A stretch of DNA of 21,790 nucleotides from an uncultured Actinomycetes bacterium (GCA_903930195.1 CAIYXH010000045.1:1-21790), one strand, 5' to 3'; positions 7,073-14,281 are shown, numbered from the stretch's first letter. The notes: generated by a model not told the origin, from the letters alone. Made by a program: numbers and translations.

Positions 7073-8106
7073 AGCGGGTAGAGGAGCAGGCCCGACGTGA
7101 GCTTCGGATAGAAGAACGTCGACTTGGGCGGCATGGTCTCGCCGCGGTTCGCGAACTCGAAGACCTGCGCAACGGTCGGGGCGCGCACGAGGAACGCGAC
7201 CTCCGCGACCTCCTCGTCCACGGCATCGACGGCCTGCTGCGCGCTCGGCGTGTAGGTCAGATCCGCCTGGGACGGGATGAACGGCTCGATCGCCTTCGTG
7301 TCGAGGTCGCCCTCGAGGTCGAGCCGCCAGAACTGGTGGTGGCGGTACATGCTGAGCGAGGTCGGGTCGTAGGACGAGGTCATGAACCCCTCGGGCACCT
7401 GGTCGACGAACTCGACGATGCGGTGGGTCGGGAAGATCTCGAGGCCCGGCGACCGCGTCGAGACGAGCACAGCGAAGGTGTGCGTCGCCGTCGGCTCGAC
7501 CTCGCGGTAGGCGACGGCGGTCTCGTAGCGGTGGTGCCCGTCGGCGATCAGGAACGGGACGTCGATGTTCAGATCCTCGGCGGGAAGCCGCCAGAGCCTC
7601 GTGCGAACCGTGCCGAGGGTCACGTCGACCTCCGGGTCGCCGGCGGGCCGCTCGACCGGGACATCCGCGTCGTAGATCAGGAAGATCGGCTCGAGCTGCG
7701 CCTTCGTCGCGCGGAGGACGTTGAGCCGCCCCTCCTTCGCGTGCGCGTGTGTCTTCTCGTGCGGGAGCACGTTGCCCTCCGAGTACGGCGTCGCCTCGAT
7801 CGCGCCGGCGATGCCCTCGCGCAGGCGCTCGACGCCGTCGGGGCCGGTGAAGTCCTGGGCGACCCACCAGAGCGCGGGTTCGTCGAGGGTCAGCACGCCG
7901 GCCTCCTGCCAGGCGGTGAGCGCATCACCGGCCGCCTCCGGGGAAGGGGGCAGCGTCAGGTGGACGATGTTGTGCGGGCTGCGCGCGGCGAGCGCCTCGC
8001 GCTCCTCGTCCCCGATCACGTCGTAGGGCGGCGCGACGAGGTCGGCGAGCTGACCGGCAGCCGCTTCGTCGTACCGGAGCGCGCGAAACGGCGAGACCTT
8101 GGGCAC
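7069..8106 (-). CDS. DUF1015 family protein
   Basis: A 345-residue protein of the DUF1015 family. Characteristic segments are FRALRYD, VAPPYDVIGDEER near residue 25-37, SPHNIVHLTLP, and the strongly conserved IADGHHRYETAVAYR near residue 190. The last resembles the GxRRxxA box of ParB/sulfiredoxin-fold proteins, and older annotations call family members ParB-like. Nothing here shows DNA binding. It is somewhat shorter than many members (about 400), with the middle region compact. The start is GTG 8106, and a TAGCCT box six bases upstream suggests a leaderless transcript. It heads the minus-strand run DUF1015, phosphatase, mrp, Ldh-like. Its physiological role is unknown to me. Confidence 0.9.
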   Translation of the reverse strand: MPKVSPFRALRYDEAAAGQLADLVAPPYDVIGDEEREALAARSPHNIVHLTLPPSPEAAGDALTAWQEAGVLTLDEPALWWVAQDFTGPDGVERLREGIAGAIEATPYSEGNVLPHEKTHAHAKEGRLNVLRATKAQLEPIFLIYDADVPVERPAGDPEVDVTLGTVRTRLWRLPAEDLNIDVPFLIADGHHRYETAVAYREVEPTATHTFAVLVSTRSPGLEIFPTHRIVEFVDQVPEGFMTSSYDPTSLSMYRHHQFWRLDLEGDLDTKAIEPFIPSQADLTYTPSAQQAVDAVDEEVAEVAFLVRAPTVAQVFEFANRGETMPPKSTFFYPKLTSGLLLYPL

Positions 8107-8112
8107 GACCTG

Positions 8113-8118
8113 AGGCTA
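8113..8118 (-). promoter_or_regulatory. -10 box for leaderless DUF1015 transcript
   Basis: TAGCCT on the minus strand, six bases upstream of GTG 8106. The whole divergent intergenic region is only 27 bases (8107-8133), so neither flanking gene has room for a leader. This box lies four bases from the plus-strand box at 8122-8127, so the two polymerases would compete for the same DNA. Confidence 0.55.
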
Positions 8119-8121
8119 CCG

Positions 8122-8127
8122 TAGAGT
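8122..8127 (+). promoter_or_regulatory. -10 box for leaderless YhaM-like transcript
   Basis: TAGAGT on the plus strand, followed by GGCGCC and then GTG 8134. The same TAnnnT-GGCGCC-GTG arrangement recurs before arginase (21717-21703, minus strand). An alternative box TACCGT lies at 8117-8122. Whichever is used, the transcript must begin at or within a few bases of the start codon. Confidence 0.55.
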
Positions 8128-8133
8128 GGCGCC

Positions 8134-8943
8134 GTGATCTCCGACCTGGTGGAGGACCGCGTCGTCGAGGCCGTGTTCGCGGTCAAGACCAAGCGCAAGC
8201 TCCGCACCAAGGGCGGCGCGTCCTACCTCGCGCTGGAGCTGGTCGATCCGACCGGGCGCATCGAGGCACGCGTCTGGAAGGACGTCGAGCTGCTCGACGG
8301 GCGCTTCGGCGAGGGCGACGCGGTGCGGGTACTCGGTCGCGTCGAGAAGTTCCGCGACCGGCTGCAGCTCGACGTGCGCACGCTCGAGTCGTCCGACGTC
8401 GATCCCGCCTCGCTCACGCCCACACTGCGGCGTGACGCCGAGGAGCTCTTGGGGTTCCTGGAGTTCCTGCTCGCCGAGATCACCCATCCCGGCCTGCTCG
8501 CGACCACGCGCGCAGTGCTCGCCGATCGCGACCTCGCCGCCTTCCCCGCGACGCTCGACGGGCATCACTCCTATTCGGGCGGCCTGCTCGAGCACACGGT
8601 CGGCGTGGCGACGCTCTGCCGCGAGACGGCGCAGCTCCATCCACGGCTGCGCTCCGAGCTGCTGATCGCGGCGGCGCTCGTGCACGACGTGGGCCGCACG
8701 CTCGAGCTCGGCCGTCCACCGGCGTTCACGCCGACCGACGAGGGACGCCTGCTCGGCCACGTCCACCTGGGGCTGCGGCTGATCGAGGAGCGAGCCGAAG
8801 GGCTCACCGGCACGCAGCTGGCGGAGCTCCTGCACTGCGTCGCAGCGCACCACGAGTCGCGCCTGGCGCGGACCGCCGAGGCGGCGGTGCTCTTTCACGC
8901 GAACCAGCTCGACGCGATCGCCGCCACCCGCCCGGTCGAATGA
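8134..8943 (+). CDS. OB-fold plus HD-domain nuclease, YhaM-like 3'-5' exoribonuclease
   Basis: A 269-residue cytoplasmic protein. Residues about 8-85 form an OB-fold nucleic-acid-binding domain (YLALELVDPTGRIEARVW, then RVLGRVEKFRDRLQLDV). Residues about 140-260 form an HD metal-binding domain: HHSYSGGLLEHT with His144/145 and His154, LVHDVGR with His184-Asp185, and AAHHESR with further histidines. This OB-HD order and HHSYSGGLLEHT segment define the YhaM/CBF1-type exoribonucleases. Bacillus YhaM is about 314 residues, so this copy is compact. The start is GTG 8134, four bases after the divergent promoters, with no room for a Shine-Dalgarno sequence, suggesting a leaderless mRNA. The stop overlaps the ATG of the EamA gene by four bases. 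Confidence 0.88.
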   Translation: MISDLVEDRVVEAVFAVKTKRKLRTKGGASYLALELVDPTGRIEARVWKDVELLDGRFGEGDAVRVLGRVEKFRDRLQLDVRTLESSDVDPASLTPTLRRDAEELLGFLEFLLAEITHPGLLATTRAVLADRDLAAFPATLDGHHSYSGGLLEHTVGVATLCRETAQLHPRLRSELLIAAALVHDVGRTLELGRPPAFTPTDEGRLLGHVHLGLRLIEERAEGLTGTQLAELLHCVAAHHESRLARTAEAAVLFHANQLDAIAATRPVE

Positions 8944-9770
8944 CCGCAGTCCTGCTCGCGCTCGGCGCGAGCCTCGCCTGGGGCGTCGCGGACTTCGTCG
9001 GCCCCTGGCAGGGGCGCGCGCTCGGAACCCTGCGCGTGATGTTCTGGGCGCAGGCGGGCGGGCTGATCGCGATCGGCCTCGTCGTTGCGGTGCACCACAA
9101 GGGTCCGCCGGGGTGGGGCGTGCTCTGGGCTGTGGCGGCGGCCGTTTCCGGCACGGCCGGGCTCTACGCGTACTACCGCGGCATGGCTGTGGGGGCCATG
9201 GCCGTGGTCGCGCCGATCGCGGGTGTCTCGGCCGTGGTGCCGGTGGCGTTCGGGATCGCGACGGGCGACCGGCCCTCGTTCCTGCAGCTCGCGGGCATCC
9301 CGCTCGCGATCCTCGGCGTCGGCCTCGCCTCGCAGGAGCACCAGGAGGGCCGCGACAAGCGGCTCGCCGCCGGCGTCGGCCTCGCCCTGCTCGCGGCGAT
9401 CGGCTACGGCTTCTACTTCCCGCCGATGCACGCGGCCGGCGCCGTCGACCCGTTCTGGAGCTCGTTCGTCTTCCGGATCGTCGCGGCGATCGTCGTCAGC
9501 GCCGCAGTCCTGCGCAGCCGGCCACCGCTCGCGATCTCGAAGCCAAAGCTGCTGATCGTCCTCGGCGTCGGCGCGGGCGACACGCTCGGGAACATCCTCT
9601 TCGCCGGTGCCGCCGGCCGTGGGCTCGTCAGCGTCACCTCGGTGCTCGCCTCGCTCTACCCGCTCGTCACGGTCGGCCTCGCCGCGCTCGTGCTGCACGA
9701 GCGCGTGGCCCTGATCCAGCAGCTCGGCGTCGCCCTGACCCTCACGGGCGTCGTCCTGATCTCCGTCTAG
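8940..9770 (+). CDS. EamA/DMT family transporter
   Basis: A 276-residue inner-membrane protein of the drug/metabolite transporter superfamily, built from two EamA repeats of about five helices each. The first repeat begins ALGASLAWGVADFVG, the usual WG-F signature of the first helix, and ends near residue 125. The second begins after the polar linker QEHQEGRDKRLAAG (about residues 135-150) and ends with LALVLHERVALIQQLGVALTLTGVVLIS; the ER motif near the end is typical. Length is normal for the family. Substrates of EamA proteins are diverse (amino acids, metabolites) and cannot be inferred here. ATG 8940 overlaps the stop of the YhaM-like gene, implying coupled translation. Its 3' end faces the zinc-ribbon gene. 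Confidence 0.92.
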   Translation: MTAVLLALGASLAWGVADFVGPWQGRALGTLRVMFWAQAGGLIAIGLVVAVHHKGPPGWGVLWAVAAAVSGTAGLYAYYRGMAVGAMAVVAPIAGVSAVVPVAFGIATGDRPSFLQLAGIPLAILGVGLASQEHQEGRDKRLAAGVGLALLAAIGYGFYFPPMHAAGAVDPFWSSFVFRIVAAIVVSAAVLRSRPPLAISKPKLLIVLGVGAGDTLGNILFAGAAGRGLVSVTSVLASLYPLVTVGLAALVLHERVALIQQLGVALTLTGVVLISV

Positions 9771-9792
9771 CCCGCCCGGGCTCGTTTCTTAA

Positions 9793-9822
9793 TGCCTGGC
9801 ACCGGGCCATGGCCGGAACGGT
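9793..9822. repeat. short palindromic sequence between convergent genes
   Basis: The 51-base gap between the EamA gene and the convergent zinc-ribbon gene holds TGCCTGGCA (9793-9801), the perfect palindrome GGCCATGGCC (9805-9814), and outer arms ACCG/CGGT (9801-9804 and 9819-9822). It may be a bidirectional terminator or a decayed repeat element. No U-tract follows. I cannot tell from one copy whether it is repeated in the genome. Confidence 0.35.
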
Positions 9823-9953
9823 CAGTCGGCGTCGCCGGATTCCTCGCATTCGATGCAGACCCAGTCGGCGTCCTGACGGTCGAATCCGCTCAGGTCGGCG
9901 GGCAGCATCGTCACGCCGCAGGTCGGGCAGATGGGGGCGCGGTCGTCGTCCAC
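9822..9953 (-). CDS. tiny zinc-ribbon protein
   Basis: A 43-residue acidic protein with two CxxC pairs, CPTC (Cys9, Cys12) and CIEC (Cys33, Cys36), separated by 20 residues, which is the four-cysteine zinc-ribbon pattern. The rest is mostly Asp/Glu-rich ends. The start is GTG 9953, the only plausible in-frame start near the ribbon. An AAGG lies directly before it, closer than normal for a ribosome binding site. A longer reading (to 10151) would add a Ser/Arg-rich region antisense-like to the neighbouring gene and is not credible. It is the last member of the long minus-strand run. Function is unknown; such ribbons often contact nucleic acid or protein. Confidence 0.6.
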   Translation of the reverse strand: MDDDRAPICPTCGVTMLPADLSGFDRQDADWVCIECEESGDAD

Positions 9954-9981
9954 CCTTCGAGTGTGCCCGGTCGGGACAGGG

Positions 9982-10320
9982 TCAGGCTTCGTCGACGACC
10001 TCGAGCACCGAGCCTGGAGGCGCATCGAGCGCATCGACAGTGCGGCGCGCAGCGTCGACGACGTCGATCCGAGGCGCCGGGGCGAGCGCGTGCTCGAACC
10101 AGGTGCCGGGCCCGTCCCAGCGACCGGAGCGGAGGACGACGCCGCCGGCATCCAGGACGATCTGCTCGTGCGCGTCGGCGCCGGGCGGGAAGGCGACGCT
10201 CGCCGCGATCACGCGGGCCGAGCCCGCGGCAGCGACGAGGTTACGGGTGCCTTCGTCGCGGACCCGGATGTGCTCCGGGTACGCGCTTTCGAGATCCGAG
10301 GGACGGACGCGGATGGGCAT
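9982..10320 (-). CDS. hypothetical protein
   Basis: A 112-residue soluble protein that I do not recognise. It begins MPIRVRPSDLES, has a mixed alpha/beta-looking middle (NLVAAAGSARVIAASVAFPP, then EQIVLDAGGVVLRSG) and ends in an acidic tail (SVLEVVDEA). There is no signal peptide, membrane helix or cysteine. The pattern of alternating hydrophobic residues and the codon bias fit a genuine coding region. It lies 25 bases downstream of the YchF-like gene and 28 bases upstream of the zinc-ribbon gene, same strand, so all three may be cotranscribed. ATG 10320 is the first start; a purine-rich GGCGG lies just upstream. No function is proposed. Confidence 0.65.
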   Translation of the reverse strand: MPIRVRPSDLESAYPEHIRVRDEGTRNLVAAAGSARVIAASVAFPPGADAHEQIVLDAGGVVLRSGRWDGPGTWFEHALAPAPRIDVVDAARRTVDALDAPPGSVLEVVDEA

Positions 10321-10345
10321 CCGCCGCGGCCGATCGACGACGTCG

Positions 10346-11266
10346 CTAGACGTTGAAGCGGATGTTGACCACGTCGCCGTCGCGGATGACGTAGGTCTTG
10401 CCTTCGAGGCGCTGCTTGCCGCGCTTGACGACCTCGGCGGGCGAGCCGGCCTCGACGAGGTCCTGCCAGTCGATCACCTCGCAGCGGATGAAGCCGCGGG
10501 CGATGTCGGAGTGGATCGTGCCGCCGGCCTCGAGGGCGGTCTGACCGTTGCGGAGCGTCCAGGCGCGCGTGTCCTGCTCGCCCGCGGTGAAGAACGTGAC
10601 GAGGTCGAGCGCGTCGTGCAGGCGGCGGACGACCTCCTCGAGCGCCGAGGCGCCCCCGTCGCGGAACGCCTCGGCCTCCTCGTCGGAGAGCTCCGCCAGC
10701 TCGACCTCGAGCGCGAGATCGATGCCGCCGGGGCCGTTCTGGACGGCGAGCAGCGGCTTCGTCGTCAGCGGCTCGAGGGCCTCCGGCACTTCCTCGCCGT
10801 ATTCCGAGAGGGGAGAGCCGGCGTCGATGTGGGCGAACACCTTCGTGAGCTCGTCGACCTCGCCGCGGAACTTGGCATCCGACTTCGCCTGCTTCCCGAC
10901 GCGCTCGAGGCGGCCGGCGACGTGGTCACGGTCGGCGACGAGCAGCTCGAGCTTCAGGTTCTCGAGATCGCCGTCGGGATCGCCGCCCGGCGTGAAGCCG
11001 TCGACGACCACGAGCAGTGCGTCGACCTGCCGCAGGTTCCCGAGAAGGGCAGGGCCGGTGCCCGGGACGTCCTGGATGCGAATCGTCGCGGGTGTGATCT
11101 TCCGCGCCTTGACGACCTCGGCAAGCGCGCCGAGCCGCGGGTCGGCGATCTGCGCCATCCCGACATTGGTCTTGCCGTACTCGCCGCCCGCCGCCTTGGT
11201 CAGCGCGGTGAAGAGCGTCGTCTTCCCGGATCCGGGGAGACCGACGATGCCGACTTCGAGAGCCAC
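10346..11266 (-). CDS. divergent YchF/Obg-like P-loop NTPase with DUF933 (TGS-like) C-terminus
   Basis: A 306-residue cytoplasmic relative of YchF (about 363 residues). G1 is GLPGSGKTT (residues 9-17) instead of the YchF GLPNVGKST. G3 is DVPGTGPALLGN (66-77), replacing DIAGLVKGASKGEGLGN with a shorter loop. At the position of the NVNE specificity motif (around 172-181) there is AVQNGPGG, with no NxxE or NKxD. The C-terminal DUF933/TGS-like domain (about 222-306) is well conserved: TFFTAGEQDTRAWTLRNG, KIHTDF-like TIHSDIARGFIRCEVI, and the end GDVVNIRFNV. It is therefore best named a DUF933-containing YchF-like protein, not YchF itself. The start is GTG 11266, twelve bases after the DUF3107 gene. 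YchF family members bind ATP and ribosomes; whether this one does is unproven. Confidence 0.82.
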   Translation of the reverse strand: MALEVGIVGLPGSGKTTLFTALTKAAGGEYGKTNVGMAQIADPRLGALAEVVKARKITPATIRIQDVPGTGPALLGNLRQVDALLVVVDGFTPGGDPDGDLENLKLELLVADRDHVAGRLERVGKQAKSDAKFRGEVDELTKVFAHIDAGSPLSEYGEEVPEALEPLTTKPLLAVQNGPGGIDLALEVELAELSDEEAEAFRDGGASALEEVVRRLHDALDLVTFFTAGEQDTRAWTLRNGQTALEAGGTIHSDIARGFIRCEVIDWQDLVEAGSPAEVVKRGKQRLEGKTYVIRDGDVVNIRFNV

Positions 11267-11278
11267 AGCGCGGCGCGG

Positions 11279-11503
11279 CTAGGCGCCGAAGCCGACCCGG
11301 CCTTCGCGAAGATGGCGCTTCACGAAGATGATCTTCTTGACGGCAACCGTGTAGCGGCCGTCATCGGCCTCGAACGTGATCGAGCCGCCGTCGCCCGAGG
11401 CGAGCGCCTTGTCGAGATCGTCGGCGATCCCCGCCGGGACGGAGACGCTCAGCGCGACGCCGCCCTCGAAGGCGACCTCGAGCTTGACCCGCTCGTCAGC
11501 CAC
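11279..11503 (-). CDS. DUF3107 family protein
   Basis: A 74-residue protein matching the small actinobacterial DUF3107 family (the Mycobacterium Rv3208A/TB9.4 type). It shows a beta-rich first half, an acidic helix (IADDLDKALAS), a strand with ADDGRYTVAVKKIIFV, and the terminal RVGFG motif seen in mycobacterial members. Start: GTG 11503, overlapping the stop of the epimerase gene by eight bases, so translation is probably coupled. It precedes the YchF-like gene by twelve bases. The family's function is not known. The assignment relies on the short overall pattern and the RVGFG tail, so it is less certain than for longer proteins. Confidence 0.75.
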   Translation of the reverse strand: MADERVKLEVAFEGGVALSVSVPAGIADDLDKALASGDGGSITFEADDGRYTVAVKKIIFVKRHLREGRVGFGA

Positions 11504-11900
11504 GCCCCACCAGCTCGGTGAGGACGCCGCCGGTGGCGTCGGGGTGCAGGAAGGCGATCTCGAGTCCGAAGAGGCCTGCGCGCGGCTTTTCGTCGATCAG
11601 CGGCGCACCGTCGGCGGCGAGGCGGTCGAGCTCGGCGGCGACATCGTCTGCCTCGAAGGCGACGTGGTGCATGCCGGGGCCGCGCTTCGCGAGGAACTTG
11701 CCGACGTAGGTGTCGGGGCCGAGCGACGCGAGCAGCTCGAGCCGGCTCTCGCCGATCGTGAGCGACGCAGCCTCGATGCCCTGGTCCTCGACGCGCTCGC
11801 GGTGCTCGAGCGTCATGCCGAAGAGGCGGGTGTACGCGTCGACCGCGCCGTCGAGATCCTCGACCGCGACCGCGACGTGGTGGAAGCCCGTGACAGCCAT
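11496..11900 (-). CDS. mce: methylmalonyl-CoA epimerase
   Basis: Converts (S)- to (R)-methylmalonyl-CoA for the B12-dependent mutase in propionate and odd-chain catabolism. It has 134 residues, two VOC (glyoxalase-fold) modules, and the usual length. Likely metal ligands are His8 in FHHVAVAV, His79 in GMHHVAFE and Glu129 in LTELVG. The segment VGKFLAKRGPGMHHVAF is diagnostic of MCE as opposed to other VOC proteins. The methylmalonyl-CoA mutase is not in this window. ATG 11900 is preceded by TAGCAT seven bases upstream, a leaderless-type promoter inside the 23-base gap after the FtsH-like gene. Its stop overlaps the start of the DUF3107 gene. Confidence 0.9.
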   Translation of the reverse strand: MAVTGFHHVAVAVEDLDGAVDAYTRLFGMTLEHRERVEDQGIEAASLTIGESRLELLASLGPDTYVGKFLAKRGPGMHHVAFEADDVAAELDRLAADGAPLIDEKPRAGLFGLEIAFLHPDATGGVLTELVGRG

Positions 11901-11907
11901 CGCGGCG

Positions 11908-11913
11908 ATGCTA
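11908..11913 (-). promoter_or_regulatory. -10 box for leaderless mce transcript
   Basis: TAGCAT on the minus strand, seven bases upstream of ATG 11900. The gap to the preceding FtsH-like gene is just 23 bases, yet it holds a box at leaderless spacing and no Shine-Dalgarno sequence. This suggests mce starts its own transcript. Confidence 0.45.
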
Positions 11914-11923
11914 CCGGGCGCGG

Positions 11924-13459
11924 TCAGGCGGAGGCGTTGCGATCGGCAGCGACGACCTGCGGCACCCCGACCGTCTCGGACGCGTGCGACTCCGGCTCGA
12001 CGTCCCCGAAGAGCTCCATCAGCTCGACGCGCGACAGCGTCTCGCGCTCCAGCAGGGCCGCAGCGACGCGGTCGAGCAGGGCGCGGTGCTTGGTGATGAT
12101 GCGCAGCGCGTCGGCGTAGGCGCGGTCGGTGAGCCGGCTCTGCTCGTGGTCGCGCGTCCGCTTCGACTCCTCGGAGAGCGAGTAGTTGTCTGCCCGCATC
12201 GTGCGCGACTCGGTGCCGTCGCCCATGCCGTACTCGAACACCATCGAGCGGGCGAGCTCGGTCACCTTCTCGAGGTCGTTCGCGGCGCCGTTCGTGACGC
12301 GGCCGAAGACGACCTGCTCGGCGGCGCGCCCGGCGAGCGTGACCACCATCCAGTCCTGGAGCTCCTCCTTCGTGTGGAGGTAGCGCTCCTCCTCGGGCAG
12401 GTTGAGGGTGTAGCCGAGCGCGGTACCGCGGGCGATGATCGTCGCCTTCTGGACGGGCGAGACGGCGCTCATCAGGTGCGCCATCAGCGCGTGACCGCCC
12501 TCGTGGTAGGCGAGGATCCGCTTCTCCTTGTCGGTGATCACGCGACGCTGCTGCAGACCGGCGATGACGCGATCCATCGCATGGTCGAAGTCGCCCTGAT
12601 TCAGGGAGCGGCGCCCGCTGCGGCCGGCGCAGATCGCAGCCTCGTTGCAGATGTTCGCGAGGTCGGCCCCCGTGAGGCCGGCGGTGTGGCGCGCGACGAT
12701 CTCGAGGTCGATCTCGGCCGCGAGGGGCTTGCCCTTCGTGTGAACGCGGAGGATCTCGAGCCGACCCTTCAAATCCGGCGGCTGGACGAGGATCTGCCGG
12801 TCGAAGCGGCCGGGACGCAGGAGGGCCGGGTCGAGGTCCTGCAGGCGGTTCGACGCGCCCATGACGACGACCTGGTCGCGCGGCCCGAAGCCGTCGAGCT
12901 CGACGAGCAGCTGGTTGAGCGTCTGATCCTGCTCGCGGTTGAACGAGTTGCCGCTGCGGCGCATACCGACGGCGTCGAGCTCGTCGATGAAGACGATCGA
13001 CGGCGCGTTCTTGCGTGCCTCTTCGAAGAGCTTGCGGATGCGGGCGGCGCCGAGGCCGGCGAACATCTCGACGAACGCCGAGGCGCTCTGCGAATAGAAG
13101 CGGGCGCCCGACTCGTTCGCGACGGCCTTGGCCGCCAGGGTCTTGCCGGTCCCCGGAGGGCCGTGGAAGAGGATGCCCTTCGGGACGCGCGCGCCGAGCC
13201 GCTCGAACCGCTTCGGGTCGCGCAGGAAGTCGACGACCTCCTGCAGCTCCTCCTTCGCCTCGTCGAGCCCGGCGACGTCCTCCCAGCGCACCGAGACCTC
13301 GGAGCCGGGCGTGATCTCCATCGGCTTGACGCGCGGCATCATCTTCACCGTCCGCCAGAGCAGCCAGACGACGACGCACATCAAGAGGAAGAAGAGGACG
13401 GGCAGCCAGTCGAGCGCGAACGTCTGCGCGTACGAGCTGATGTCTGCCACAGCACCCAT
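11924..13459 (-). CDS. FtsH-like AAA+ zinc metalloprotease with a single membrane helix
   Basis: Membrane-bound ATP-dependent protease, 511 residues. One hydrophobic helix (about 18-36) is followed directly by the AAA+ domain: Walker A GPPGTGKT (100-107), FVEMFAGLGAARIR pore region (129-142), Walker B IVFIDE (155-160), and the RPGRFDRQ arginine-finger region (215-222). The peptidase domain has HEGGH (319-323; the usual form is HEAGH) and a third zinc ligand at Asp395 in GAANDL. E. coli FtsH (about 644 residues) has two helices with a periplasmic domain between; this copy lacks the first helix and that domain. The active-site set is complete, so it should be functional. The start is ATG 13459, 33 bases after DUF1385; a weaker TAGACA lies seven bases upstream. 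Confidence 0.9.
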   Translation of the reverse strand: MGAVADISSYAQTFALDWLPVLFFLLMCVVVWLLWRTVKMMPRVKPMEITPGSEVSVRWEDVAGLDEAKEELQEVVDFLRDPKRFERLGARVPKGILFHGPPGTGKTLAAKAVANESGARFYSQSASAFVEMFAGLGAARIRKLFEEARKNAPSIVFIDELDAVGMRRSGNSFNREQDQTLNQLLVELDGFGPRDQVVVMGASNRLQDLDPALLRPGRFDRQILVQPPDLKGRLEILRVHTKGKPLAAEIDLEIVARHTAGLTGADLANICNEAAICAGRSGRRSLNQGDFDHAMDRVIAGLQQRRVITDKEKRILAYHEGGHALMAHLMSAVSPVQKATIIARGTALGYTLNLPEEERYLHTKEELQDWMVVTLAGRAAEQVVFGRVTNGAANDLEKVTELARSMVFEYGMGDGTESRTMRADNYSLSEESKRTRDHEQSRLTDRAYADALRIITKHRALLDRVAAALLERETLSRVELMELFGDVEPESHASETVGVPQVVAADRNASA

Positions 13460-13492
13460 TCGAGGGTGTCTATCGGCAGAGGGTACGAGAAC

Positions 13493-14269
13493 CTAAAGCG
13501 CGGACTGCTCGAGCTCGAGGCAAGCGGCCAGAGCGGCCTCTGCGACCTCGAGCTGGGCCGCCGACGGCTCGGCGGTGGCGAAGCGGTGCTGCAGCTCGTG
13601 GCCCGGCCACGCAAGCAGCTTCGCGATCTTGGTCTCGCTGTGCCGCTGCATCCAGCCGAACGTCTCCGTGGCCGCGACGACCGAGCCGAACGCTGCGCCG
13701 AGACGGGCTCCCTGCCGATAGCGCAGCGGGAGTCGCGCAGCGAGGACGTTGCCGACGGTGGTCGTCGCGAGCAGTGGGCCGACGAGGTGCGAGCCGCAGC
13801 GCTCGTGCTCCTTCGCGCGCACCTCGCCGTGCTCGTACGAGCCGATCGCGATGTGCTCGGCGCCGTGGTAGGAGGCGAGCTCGTTGCTGCGGAACGAGAG
13901 GACGGCGGGGGCGATGCTCATCAGCCCGCCGACGAGCTCCTTGGCGGTCTCGCTGAGCTTCGAGCGGCGCACGGCGCCGACGACGAGCGCGCTCATGGCG
14001 ACCGACGCGAGCACCGAGCCGCGCTCGAACGGCAGCTGGGCTTCCGGCAGCGCGCGCTTGACGCGCGGCAGGAAGGCGAAACCGTCGGCGAGCCGGGCCG
14101 GGCCGCGCAGGAGCGGGTGGCTCACGCGGGTCCCGGTGACCTTCTTCCGCTCCGAGACGACCTTGAGCTTCCCGTCGTCGGTGCGCACCGCGCAGGCCCA
14201 GGACGTCGGGCCGTGCACGAGCACGCCGTTCGGGAGAGCCATGCCGCCGAGCCGGACCTTCTCTTCCAT
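13493..14269 (-). CDS. DUF1385 family membrane protein (YqhQ-like)
   Basis: A 258-residue protein of the DUF1385 family, of which Bacillus YqhQ is a member. Diagnostic residues are SYHGAEHIAI (His135, Glu138, His139) followed by KEHERCGSHLV (Glu155 to Cys158), a His/Glu/Cys cluster that looks like a metal site. Hydrophobic segments lie around residues 87-100, 112-126, 162-178 and 188-205, so it is probably membrane-associated. The N-terminus RLGGMALPNGVLVHGP is the usual GGQAVxxGVMMR region in a modified form. The start is ATG 14269, with a TACCCT box six bases upstream inside the 28-base gap after pabC. The biochemical role of the family is not established. Confidence 0.85.
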   Translation of the reverse strand: MEEKVRLGGMALPNGVLVHGPTSWACAVRTDDGKLKVVSERKKVTGTRVSHPLLRGPARLADGFAFLPRVKRALPEAQLPFERGSVLASVAMSALVVGAVRRSKLSETAKELVGGLMSIAPAVLSFRSNELASYHGAEHIAIGSYEHGEVRAKEHERCGSHLVGPLLATTTVGNVLAARLPLRYRQGARLGAAFGSVVAATETFGWMQRHSETKIAKLLAWPGHELQHRFATAEPSAAQLEVAEAALAACLELEQSAL

Positions 14270-14275
14270 CAGGCC

Positions 14276-14281
14276 AGGGTA
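14276..14281 (-). promoter_or_regulatory. -10 box for leaderless DUF1385 transcript
   Basis: TACCCT on the minus strand, six bases upstream of ATG 14269, within the 28-base gap after pabC. No Shine-Dalgarno sequence is apparent between box and start. If active, it separates the folate genes from the DUF1385/FtsH-like genes transcriptionally. Confidence 0.45.

Noticed and set aside
7069..8106. Calling the DUF1015 protein a ParB chromosome-partitioning factor
   Set aside because: Only the DGHHRY box is reminiscent of ParB; there is no helix-turn-helix domain and no parA or parS sites nearby.
9822..10151. Longer 109-residue version of the zinc-ribbon protein
   Set aside because: The extra N-terminal 66 residues overlap the upstream gene and are Ser/Arg-rich without structure. 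Starting at GTG 9953 gives a compact ribbon.
9113..11521. An 802-codon open frame on the plus strand
   Set aside because: It runs through EamA in another frame and then antisense to the zinc ribbon, the unknown gene, the YchF-like gene and DUF3107. Composition is Arg/Ala-rich without domains.
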